Source: Archivesica marissinica | Lineage: Eukaryota > Mollusca > Bivalvia > Venerida > Vesicomyidae | Assembly (NCBI GenBank): GCA_014843695.1 | Contig: CM026393.1 | Span: 11,968,772 to 12,032,771, forward strand | DNA: 64,000 nucleotides | Reading direction: 5' to 3' | Shown here: piece after piece, positions 38,701-50,700 of the stretch | Layout of the letters: the number at the start of each line of letters is the position of its first letter | Position numbering within the stretch: the first letter of the stretch is position 1 | The notes under the pieces: generated by a model | Told to the model about the DNA's origin: nothing | Database searches by the model: none | What the model saw: only the letters and a program-made list of their open reading frames with translations | Made by a program: the position numbers and the translations under genes

Positions 38701-41700
38701 GACTGACTGACTGACTGACTGACTGACTGACTGACTGACTGACTGACTGACTGACTGACTGACTGACTGGCTCTGACTGACTGACTGACTGACTGGCGGG
38801 CTGGCTGGCTGGCTGACTGGCTGGCTGACAGACTGACTGACTGACTGACTGACTGACTGACTGACTGACTGACTGACTGACTGACTGACTGACTGACTGA
38901 CTGACTGACTGACTGACTGACTGACTGACTGACTGACTGACTGACTGACTGACTGACTGACTGACTGACTGACTGACTGACTGACTGACTGACTGACTGA
39001 CTGAAAAAGACTTCTTGCAAAAATTTAATGCTTTGTAATTGTCTATTCAGTGAAAACTAGTGGAGCCAATGTGAATGTAGACTTCAGTAAGGCATTAGAC
39101 GAGATGATGGCCAATATAAAGAATGGGACACTACTCAGGCCGTCTCTTAAACCTATATCGAGGGTAAGGAAAGATATTCACTAATTTGTCACATTTGTTT
39201 CATATCCTACACTATTTGCGAGTGTGTGTGACTGTGCAAACATACATGTCAAATAAATAACATGCACGAAAGCATGTCCTGCGTAATATTGGTATTCAAT
39301 ATTTGTTCATGAAATTGCATGCAATGTTTGGAAATGCTATGTCCATACTCACATTTGTGACTAGTACCGACACGCAAAGCATCATAAGCAAGCTTAGGTG
39401 AAAGACACATCTTACGAATAGGTAAATCTATTAGATTTTTTTTTTTTTTAACTTTATTTATTTTACAATGATTGTTAAGCATGTTTTAACAACTTATATT
39501 AATCACTGTTGCTGGAGTGATGAAAGCGTAAATGGGAACATTCGTGTGGGAGGAATCCGGAGTACTCGGAGAAAACACACCTGTCCGATCTGGCGACCAC
39601 CGTACCATCTCACTTCCCGGTCCGAGGATAGATTATGTCATATTTCGGGTTTTACGCCTGCATCAGCACCATTTCGGGCTATATCGCCGGCGGGCAATTT
39701 ACTTAACAACACCTTTCATGGGCAGGCTCCTGCAGTTAACCAGTACTTGGGTGCACCAACCTCCGTAAGAAACTGCCAACTTTTTCATATAAATGAGACA
39801 CGGCCTGAGCAGGGCTCGAACCCGTGACCATCAGTGATGATAGGTTACAGTGGTATACAAGTCAGCGACCTTAACAACTCGACCAGGGAGGGTCCGAGGA
39901 TAGAACCCAGGTTGCATTTATGTTAAGCGACCATGCTAACCACTGCGCAAAAGCAGACTGTGTGAAATGCTAGATTTGTTATGTCGATATTGTGGTCATT
40001 ACATTGCTAAGAATAAATACTAAACGTTTAACTGTATTGTAATAGTAAACTATCGATGACCTATAAGGTTTTTAATGGTGAACCATTATTTTAAGAGCTT
40101 ACCATATTCTAATATCTTTCAAATGGCCGAGTTGGTAATGTTGTTTGCTTCAAATCACTTGCACTTCACCACAGTAGGTTCGAATCCCACGGACGGTGGC
40201 TATGCATGTATCATTTATACAGGGGCCTCCATGACCGAGTTGTTAATGTTGTTGGCTTCAAATCAATTACCGTTCACCACAGTAGGTTCGAATCCCACGG
40301 ACGGTGGCTATGCATGTATCCTTTATACAGGGGCCTCCATGACCGAGTTGTTAATGTTGTTGGCTTCAAATCAATTACCGTTCACCACAGTAGGTTTGAA
40401 TCCCATGGACGGTGGCTATCTCCGTATGCCTGTCCATGTCTGATATAGTGATATATCATACTGATACCTTACTGATCGAAGGAAAAATGACAAAGCCGGG
40501 TATATCTTGAGAGACACAGTAACCGTAAATGGTTCGAGCATTTTTGGAATAATCAAGTTTTAACTGACAAAGGGAGAAAATGCAAAATCTACCATCGTCT
40601 CCCATTGCTTCAAGTGTATATTGATGAGTTTAGCGTTTTGTAATTACATTGAATGAAAATTCTATCTTGTGAAAATTGAAAATAATTTAGCTAGTAATAA
40701 TTAGACTATATTAAATTTAGTGTTTGATATATCACTTTATTATTGTTTTCAAAGGGAAAAGGTGAAGCAGGAGTTGGAGATTTTAGAATGGTTCTAAAAT
40801 CAAAAAGTGTTGATAGTGGTGATACATCTCAGGTGAGATTGTAGTTTATAGTCTGTAGTCTGTAGTCTGTAGTCTGTAGTCTGTAGTCTATAGTCTGTAG
40901 TCTATAGTCTGTAGTCTATAGTCTGTAGTCTATAGTCTATAGTCTGTAGAAACTCTATCAATATAGATATTGTAGTCTATAGTCTGTAGAAACTCTATCA
41001 ATATAGATATTGTAGTCTATAGTCTGTAGAAACTCTATCAATATAGATATTTGTAGTCTATAGTCTGTAGAAACTCTATAAATATAGATATTTGTAGCCT
41101 ATTGTCTGTAGAAACTCTATAAATATAGATATTGTAGTCTATAGTCTGTAGAAACTCTATAAATATAGATATTTGTAGCCTATAGTCTGTAGAAACTCTA
41201 TCAATATAGATATTGTAGCCTATAGTCTATAGAAACTCTATTAATATAGATATTGTAGTCTATTGTCTGTAGAAACTCTATAAATATAGATATTGTAGTC
41301 TATTGTCTGTAGAAACTCTATAAATATAGATATTGTAGTCTATAGTCTGTAGAAACTCTATAGATATTGTAGTCTATAGTCTGTAGAAACTCTATCAATA
41401 TAGATATTGTAGTCTATAGTCTGTAGAAACTCTATCAATATAGATATTGTAGTCTATTGTCTGTAGAAACTCTATAAATATAGATATTTGTATATTATGT
41501 TTACTCTTTGTCAAAACAAATGTATTCACGCAATCGGAGAAAGCAAGGTATGTTGTTTTTGTAGATGTCGGGCAGAATTTTGGTCCGTACTGTTTTCATG
41601 TAATCTCCCTATATATGAAATAGCTCGGCCATTTTGCAATTATCTTCACACACATATTCACCATATTAAGTGGATTATGGAGTGCTAGTACTAGCTCCGA

Positions 41701-44700
41701 ATATACACGATCAATGTCACAAGCTTAGCCATCAAAGGTAGTTCGAGCCCCGTTGGAGCCGTTACGATTTATAAACTAAACTAAAGGTAGGGAATACATG
41801 TAGATGTAGACATTCATGTCTGATCAATATTTTGGAACCGATCTGCATATTTTGAAATAACATTTCAACCATGTACAACACTTTACTATGCTGTCTACTA
41901 TGTACATTCAGTAAACATATTTTATTCTAAAATACAGGACTTATCCATTAAAAGTCAGAAATAAGTGCAATAGCTTGTATTCACTTCATGTTGGCTCTCT
42001 GATTACCGCAGTGGTTATCATACTCGCTTCTCAGAAATGCAACCCGTGTTCGATCCTTGGACTGGGGAAGTATGTGAGATGGTACGGTGGTCGAAAGATC
42101 TGACAGGTGGGTTTTCTCCGGGTACTCCGGTTTCCTCCCCCATGAATGACCATATATACGCTTTAATCTATGCCAATGAGAGTGATTAAAACTTGCTTCG
42201 GAATCGTTGTAAAATCAATCAAGTTTAAACTATTCGGTAATTCAAGGGTTTAAGTTGACATCATTATTGTATTTTTCAGAATGCAACAGATAGATCAGAA
42301 TCTCAGAATGGTGGTAGCGCAATGAATGAACTGCACAATATTATGGTAAATATGTCCATTCAAAGGAATGAGAACGGTAACGTGTTTGCACAATCATCTG
42401 TAGTGATATATCATAGTTGTAATTGTTGTTAGAAATTATTAAATATGTTGGTTTCAATTGTATGAAAAATAATACAATAATTTTATTAACTCAGTTCATG
42501 TTTACATGATAATATGAGTGACAAATAAAAGAAAACACATACATGTATATATATAATTTAAAACTGTTTATACAAAAAGTCATAATTAAACGATTGATTT
42601 CCCTTTGACCATTTGTTCACCAACCAGTGGAGCATGAATTAATTGAGTGAATAGTTTACATCACTGGTCTGACGTTCAGTTGCCGTCGGTGTTGGACGTT
42701 TGTTCACGATTTAAAAAAACTTGTATGTATATAATAATATGAACTATACATAAATACGAGGCTATTGTTTTGTTGAAAGTTGTTTTCCCATCGGGACAGT
42801 AAGCTGTTTTAAAGTTTTCCAAAATAAATGATTACTAAAATGTTGTACTATTTCTTTCATAAATAGACATAGAAAAAGAAATACACATATGTCTGAAGTT
42901 AATGGCTATATTTGGTACTGCTATATTGAAGTTTATTGGAACATATAATTATTCTTAGGCTTAATATGTATGCTAATAACATAATTCCAAGAATTTCTTC
43001 TATACACGTATGTCTGAAGTTAATGGTTATATTTGGCGCTGCTATATTGATGTTTATTGGAACAGATATGCTAATAACATAATTCCAAGAATTTCTTTTT
43101 ATGTGATTATTTGATATGTACGATTTATTAGTTGATCATTATATTTCATTTTCAGAGTAAGTTGAAGCGGAAACAAAGTGAGGGTGACCTGATGTTGACA
43201 GGTGATTCTGGAGAAGCTGAGACGGAGCTCGCACGGACATTTAGGCGGGTTAAGAAATCGGCCTCGATAGATGCAGGTAGATCAACACAATATCAATTCC
43301 ATTTCTCGGTCAATTATTATTCCCTTCCGATTTGGTGAATGGATAAAGTGTCTTTAGAAACATTACTTTGAAAATGTTATGCATTGACCTCATTCAATAT
43401 TAACCTCATTCAACTGTCGGGGCACATTGGCAAATTGAATTTTGTTATTTAAAATTATTCTATTGTTTGACAGTTTATATTCAGATTTGTACACAAATTA
43501 GATTATGATGCACATTTTACATTTATTTATCGTCGCTACCGGTTGCCCTCCTGAAGATATTAGTCTTTTTAGATTTTGGAGGATAGTGCAATGATACAGA
43601 CAGAGACCCATTCCAGAGTCTCCTCTGGTTCTTTTACGTGCACAGTGTAAAGCACCGACATGAGACCTCGGTTTAACGTCCCATCTGAAAGACTGTTAAT
43701 TTTATTAGGGTCAGACGGGGGATCGAACCTGCGATCCCTGGATTACCAGTCCAGCGTGTTACCACTGGACTATAGATCCGTCTGTGGCGCACACCTTGGA
43801 CACAATGACCTATCCCAGTAATTGTGTTGATTGTAACCAATCTTATTATGAGGACATATACTTTAACCCTTTCAACCCCAAGTAACTGACATGGACTGAT
43901 GCGTGATATTTAACCCTTTCAACCCCAAGTAACTGACATGGACTGGTGCGTGATATTTTCAGACCAATAAATTAATAAGAAAATTACCTTTGGACCAGTT
44001 CATTTATCAAAATGGGTAATTTTATCTAAAAATAGTAATAATTATTACTGGCAAAAAAGTGCAGATCCTGATGAGACAGCTTTTCATAAGCCTATTTAGA
44101 TGCCTGTGGGGTTGAAAGGGTTAAAGTTAAAAGTATTCTTAACATTGGCCTCCTTCAGTGTACATGTGGCATCGAACTGCCTCCGCATGGTTCATATTAA
44201 AGCCAAGTCATTAGCATCATTCTAAGGACAAATTGACAGTTTCCTGTATGATTGTTGCAGTTATATTTAGGACATTTGTGATCGTTACAAACTACAGCTA
44301 GTTCCGTACTACAACTGCAGAGGGATTTGTAGTCCAGTGGTTAACACGTTGGACTGGTAATCCAGGGATCGCATGTTCGAACCCCCGTCTGACCCTAATC
44401 AAATTAACAGTCTGTGCACATAAAAGAACCAGAGGAGATTTTGGAATGAGTCTCTCTCTGTATCATTGCACTATCCTCCAAAAATCTAAAATGACTAATC
44501 TCTTCAGGAGGCGTCGCTCTTATGGGCAACCGGTAGCGACGATAAATAAGCTTAAAACACACACACAACTACAAGTCACAATCAGTCACAAGGGCACATG
44601 TTGTGTTTATCCTAGCCACACAGTATCTAACATGAATGATATAATCAAAGTTGTACCACAGACTGTCCGATTAGCACAGTGGTTAGCACGCTCACTTCTC

Positions 44701-47700
44701 ACCAATGCGACCGTGGTTCGATCCTCGGACCGGTAAGTATGTGAGATGGTACGATGATCGCCAGTTCAGACAGGTGGGTATTCTCCGCATACTCTGGTTT
44801 CCTCCCACATGAATGACCACATATACGCTTTCATCCGAGACAACGAGAGTGATTAATATAAGTTGTTAAAACTTGCTTCACAATCGTTGTCAAATAAATA
44901 AAGTTTTAAAAGAAAACGTACAACAGACCATGTATAATACTGAAAACACTTGCTCTCATTTATGGGATATTATTATGTTAATCTTTCTTACCATATCATT
45001 ATCCCATCGACCTGTAACATATTCAACCACTAACGGGTGGGAATACCAGGATTTTCAACTACTGACGGGCGGGAATAACAGCATTTTCGACCACTGACAA
45101 GCGGAATACATTAACAAATTATGAGGGGCATTGATAAACTAATGAGTAATTCAATTATTGTAAAATATTAACATGAAAACATTTACTACCATTTTAGAAC
45201 CCGATATTCAAAGACGAAACAAGTTGTCGCTGGTCAGTGAAGAAAGGGAATCGGAAGTTCTGTAAGTAATTTAGTATGGTGCTGTAGCTGACTATCTGTC
45301 CTGTAAGCAATTAACCTTAGAATCAGGTATCAAACTTATATGTTCAATATTCCTTTAATTAACATACAGTCTACATCCGTTATGTCAAATGCGGTTATGT
45401 CCGATTCTCCGGTTATCTGGAAGTCGGATCATAGTTTCAGACACTATCATTTTACATATAATTGGCTATATAGAAAGTCAAACGAAGTATTTTGTTCGAA
45501 TCTAAGGAAACCGACATAAAGGATGTAGACTGTAGTTCTAATAGTATGCAGAACATTTGAATGTTTGTATAAAGGTGTAATTGAAAGATGTATTGTCTTC
45601 TGTTAGGCAATTGTGTAAGTAAACCATATAACAGCATGAACATTGTTATTCAAGAAATTTAGCAGCCCATTGCAATACAAATGATTCATTCTAATATATA
45701 TCCTATTACATCAGGTGTCCGAGTCGGTACGGTCGCTGACTGCGCATCACTTGCACCTCATCGCTCTAAGTTCAAATCCCACTGGAAGCTATCCAGCTGG
45801 TTGCGGTTGGGTGGTGGTTCTACCTGAGTTCCCGTCTGTGTCTGCAATTCTATTCGATTCGGAAAACTGTGTAATCCTCCACCAATAATAGCTTGAGAGT
45901 CGCCGTATGACCTAAGCTGTTGGTGCGACTTGAAACTCCAAAAAACAAACAAACTATCACGTCAGTGCTGTATCTGTTGAACCAAGAAACCACTACTAAG
46001 TATAATATATACGTGCATCAATCAACGAATAAATTTAATCCAAACAGGTACAGTAGTTGTTGATATGTTGACTGTTGATGGTAATGAATGTATTGCAGTT
46101 ACTGTAAATGATGTGTCAATGTATTTCTAACAGGATTTGTATAATGTTTTAACAAATAACCGGACTCTACTTTCATGTCTTAGTTGGCAGACATGACAAA
46201 TTGTTATCTAATATAATATATTCCTTTGATCGATATTATTTCTTTAACATGTGTTCGTTTCTTTTGCGTGTTGGTTATTTCCATTCAAGTAATGCTTAAT
46301 CCTTTCTTTCATAGAGATTTAGGTTAATATACTATTATATCTCCATACAAACGACATTTAGCTAGCATGCAGTGAATAAGTAGTCGCCATATATATCCCA
46401 CCTCCATAGATATTACTGGGACTACATGAAAGTCTGGCCTTTATTATGAACATTGGTTTGGTTACTACATTGTCAATGTATGTCATATTGGTAATGGCGT
46501 CAAGAGGTGCTTCTATGAGGGAAAGGGTTAAAATACTACAAACCATGAGATAATCGTCATTATAAGCAAGTGAATACGTATTGTCTTTAAGGTATTCTAA
46601 TAATTCAATATCTCGTGATCGCTGACGCTTTCGCATTTCAGCTTAAAAACCATATTTTCAGTCACTTTTCTTCACTAAGGATTGTCATCGATTTTATTGT
46701 ATCATTTTACCTCGTCAACTGCCTCGTTTGAGTAATTGTACGAAATGGTGATTTTTACCTTCCACTGTTCTGTTATCAGAATCCTTGGTGTAGAAGAGAA
46801 AACCGGTAAAGATAATAAAGTTTAAATCACGTTTTATGAAATATGGTTTTATTTGACTCTGATCTTTCTGCATGTGGACTCTTCAATTGTATTGGAACAA
46901 ATGACACGAACCATTTGTTGGACTAATACACTGTCTGCATTGCCGATGTCACATGAGATTTTCACCCGCGCGATATTTTCACCCGTGGGTGAAAAAAATG
47001 CCATGAGATTTTCACCCGCCACCCAATATTTTTGTCAAATGTTGTTGCTGTGTTGCTTCTATCTTATGGTATGTGAGAGTCATATGACTATTTTATATAT
47101 GGTGGTGACAAAATTGAAAGAGTTGCAGGGGGTGGGGTGAAAATCTCATAGCCATGATATTTTCACCCGCGGGTGAAGATATCATGGCCATGAGATTTTC
47201 ACCCCCCCTTAATTGTCTTAAAGCAATACAACAACATATCCATTGAAATAGCACAACTTTCAATTGACTGAGTGTGCAGTAGTGGGGAATTGTACTCATT
47301 ATATAAAGAATTAATAGACGCACCGCACCTACCATTCACCTCAAAATTTGTCGCTTTTTGATTTTTAAATTCCTTGTATATCTTGGAATATGACTAATGT
47401 TGATGCTGTATTGCTTCTATCTCATGGTATTGGAGAGAAATATGACTATTTCAAACATGATGGTGACATAATTGAAAGAGTTGCTGGGGGGGGGGGTGAA
47501 GATCTCATAGCCATGATATTTTGACCCGCGGGTGAATATATCATGGCCATGAGATTTTCACTCCCCACCTCCCCCTCTAATTGTCTTAAAGGAAAACAAC
47601 AGGTGGGGGGGGTGGATATCATGACCATGATATTTCCACCCGTGCCCCCAATAATAATGTTTAAAGTGATATAAAAACATATGGAAAACTTCAGTCATGT

Positions 47701-50700
47701 AAATCAAACATGATGTTTTTAGTGGGCATATGAAATAATGTAGTTCTTACCGATGAGCTTTACTTTACAAAAGGGCTTTACTGATATATTATTTTATTTT
47801 CTTCTTCATACTGTGGCAGAAATGGTGATGTACATAACTATTAGTGAGATTATTAGGGTGTAGGGGTGAGGTTGCGATTAAGTTATCGCCATTTTAATGT
47901 GATGAAATAGAGGTGCAGACATTGAAAATACCATATCACTGTCAAGGTATTATGAAAGTGATACCCGGATTACCCGCCCGTTCCCACCATTTCAGTATTT
48001 CAAATCCATGTGTTGGTTTTGCTGTGTGTTATGCATACACCCTGGTCGTTTCTAGTTCAATTTACTTGGTGAATATGGACCGTGTACATATGCAACCACT
48101 GTAGACCTAGTCCATGGTCTGCATTGTTCTCATTTAGTCAGAAATATCAGACATGCTTCTAACAAAAAGTATAGATTATCATCATTTGCAGGAATGATGT
48201 ATACAAATTATTTGTACACAAATTGCAAATTCAGCCATATTGTATCATGTCACAGTCTGAGTAACCAATACAATAGGGGTGAAAATCTCATGGCCATGAT
48301 ATCTTCACCTCCCCCCCCCAGCAACTCTTTCAAATTTGCCACCATCATATTTGAAATAGTCATATTTCTCTCCCATACCATGAGATAGAAGCAATACGGC
48401 AATATGACATTAGTCATATTCCAAGATATACAAGGAAAAAATAAAAAATAAAAAGCGACAAATTTTAAGGTGAATGGTAGGTGCAACTATTAATTATTTA
48501 TATAATGAGTACAATTCCCAACTACTGCACACTCAGTCAATTGAAAGTTGTGCTATGTCAATATCCAAATGCTACCATATGTTGTTGTTTTGCTTTAAGA
48601 CAATTAGGGGGGGGTGAACATCTCATGGCCATGATATCTTCACCCCCCCAGCAACTCTTTCAAATTTGACACCATCATATTTGAAATAGTCATATTTCTC
48701 TCCCATACCATGAGATAGAAGCAATACAGCAACAACATTAGTCATATTCCATGATATACAAGGGAAAAATCTAAAATAAAAAGCGACAAATTTTAAGGTG
48801 AATGGTAGGTGCAACTATTAATTCTTTATATAATGAGTACAATTCCCCACTACTGCACACTCAGTCAATTGAAAGTTGTGCTATGTCAATGGATATGTTG
48901 TTTAAGACAATTAGGGGGGGTGAAAATCTCATGGCCATGATATCTTCACCCGCGGGTTAAAATATCATGGCCATGAGATTCCCCCCCCCCCCTGCAAATC
49001 TTTCAATTTTGTCACCACCATATATAAAATAGTCAGATGACTCTCACATACCATAAGATAGAAGCAACACAGCAACAACAACGTTTGACAAAAATATTAG
49101 GGGGCGGGTGAAAGTCTCGTAGGGGGGGTGAAAATCTCATGGCATATTTTTCACCCACGGGTGAAAATGTCGCGCGATATTTTCACCCGCGGGTGAAAAA
49201 ATAGGCGGGTGAAAATATCATATGACACCGGCATGTCGTTTTACTAATTTTAGTTTATTTACTGTTTTGCATAATTAATCAGTAACAAAATGGAAGTCGT
49301 GATAGCGCTGTGGTAGCGCGTTCGTTTCAGGTGCGAATGGCTCGGAGTTCGAGCCCCGCTGGAGCCGTTACGATTGTGCCCTTATGCAAGGCATTCAAAT
49401 TCCACATTGCCTCTTCTCTCTCCCTCGTGGCAATGGATTCCATCAGGAATGAGGTATCGAGAGTGATTAATATAAGTTGTAAGAACTTGTTTTCGGAATC
49501 GAACTAACATAAATGTGTATAAACTAATCAGTAACAATTGTATGCAGATTAATCTCTGTTCATTAAGATAGCTGCATGTGTGGTGTTGCAGTGCTAACAT
49601 TCTGCCTTTACTTATGCTTTCTAGCAGAGTCAACCCTTCCAAAAAGCCTGCTTGATCGGCAAGGAAAGGTAAATAGGTTTGCCATTACATTATGTGTTGT
49701 TCTGGTTACTCTCTGTTACACAATCCACCTATCCTCGGAACAGGCGTTGATATATTTTGCCTGGTCAGTCATATAAGTTAAGGCGTCCGCCTACGAAGCG
49801 GGAGGTCGAAGGTTCTCTGATTCTCGTCAGGGGTTCGTTCTGATATGGCCGGTTGGTGAGCCGCCAGCTAGTTAAATAATGGTTACCGATTGCCTACCAG
49901 CCTGGCGCCTGGCATACAAGCATAGGATTCGGGAAGTACTGATGTTCATAAAAAGAGGTGTCTCATAAGTCAGGAATGGCTGGCCCTTTAAATAGGGAGT
50001 GACACTATAATAAACAAACACTACTTTTTACTTTACATATACATATATTTTAATACCGAGATCATTAATTGAACTGATAATGTCATTTTACCAGAAGTTA
50101 CGCTTCTCACCAATGCAACCCGTGTTCGATCCTCCAACCGGGAAGTATGTGATATGGTACGATGGTCGGCAGATCGGACAGGTGGGTTTTCTCCGGGTAC
50201 TCCGGTTTCCTCCCACACGAATGACCACATAAACGCTTTCATCCGCGCCAACGAGAGTGATTAATATAAGTTGTTAGAACTTGCTTCGCAATCATTATAA
50301 AATAAATAAAGTTTAAAATTTAACAATTATATATTCTAAAGTTTTAATCAACTATTTGAACATGTGTTAAAATTGCTTGAATCTAGTCTTATCGAACAAT
50401 GCACATTATTAAATTATGTTATTTGGATAGATCTATGATTCTATTTCCTATTTTAATGTACTTTTTACTCTTAACTTGTTTATTTTGGCAGACTTGACTC
50501 TTTTAACATAGTCTTGAATTAATCCTAATAAAGTTTACATTATTTAGTCTTTAAGTTTTAGATTAAAACTAAGATAAAGAAAAGTGATGTCACTGCACAA
50601 AAATACATCGGCTATCATTCCATCTTCCATTGGAACCATCTAACTGTGTAAATACACTATAAAGTTTATTCACAACTTAAAATTTTATTTTCCACTACAT

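Noticed and set aside
38406..39020. 204-codon SVSQ-repeat frame on the minus strand
   Set aside because: Pure translation of the (GACT)n microsatellite.
40118..40440. Possible cluster of functional tRNA genes
   Set aside because: A- and B-box-like motifs are present, but acceptor stems do not pair and the units match SINE family F heads.
7291..41492. CRISPR-like appearance of regular repeats
   Set aside because: The arrays are head-to-tail minisatellites with no unique spacers in a eukaryotic genome; no cas-like genes.
46358..46636. 92-codon minus-strand frame starting MRKRQRSRDIELLEYL
   Set aside because: Looks protein-like at first, but no domain could be named, no splice signals or upstream exon were found, and it lies antisense in a shootin-1 intron. 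A profile search would settle it.
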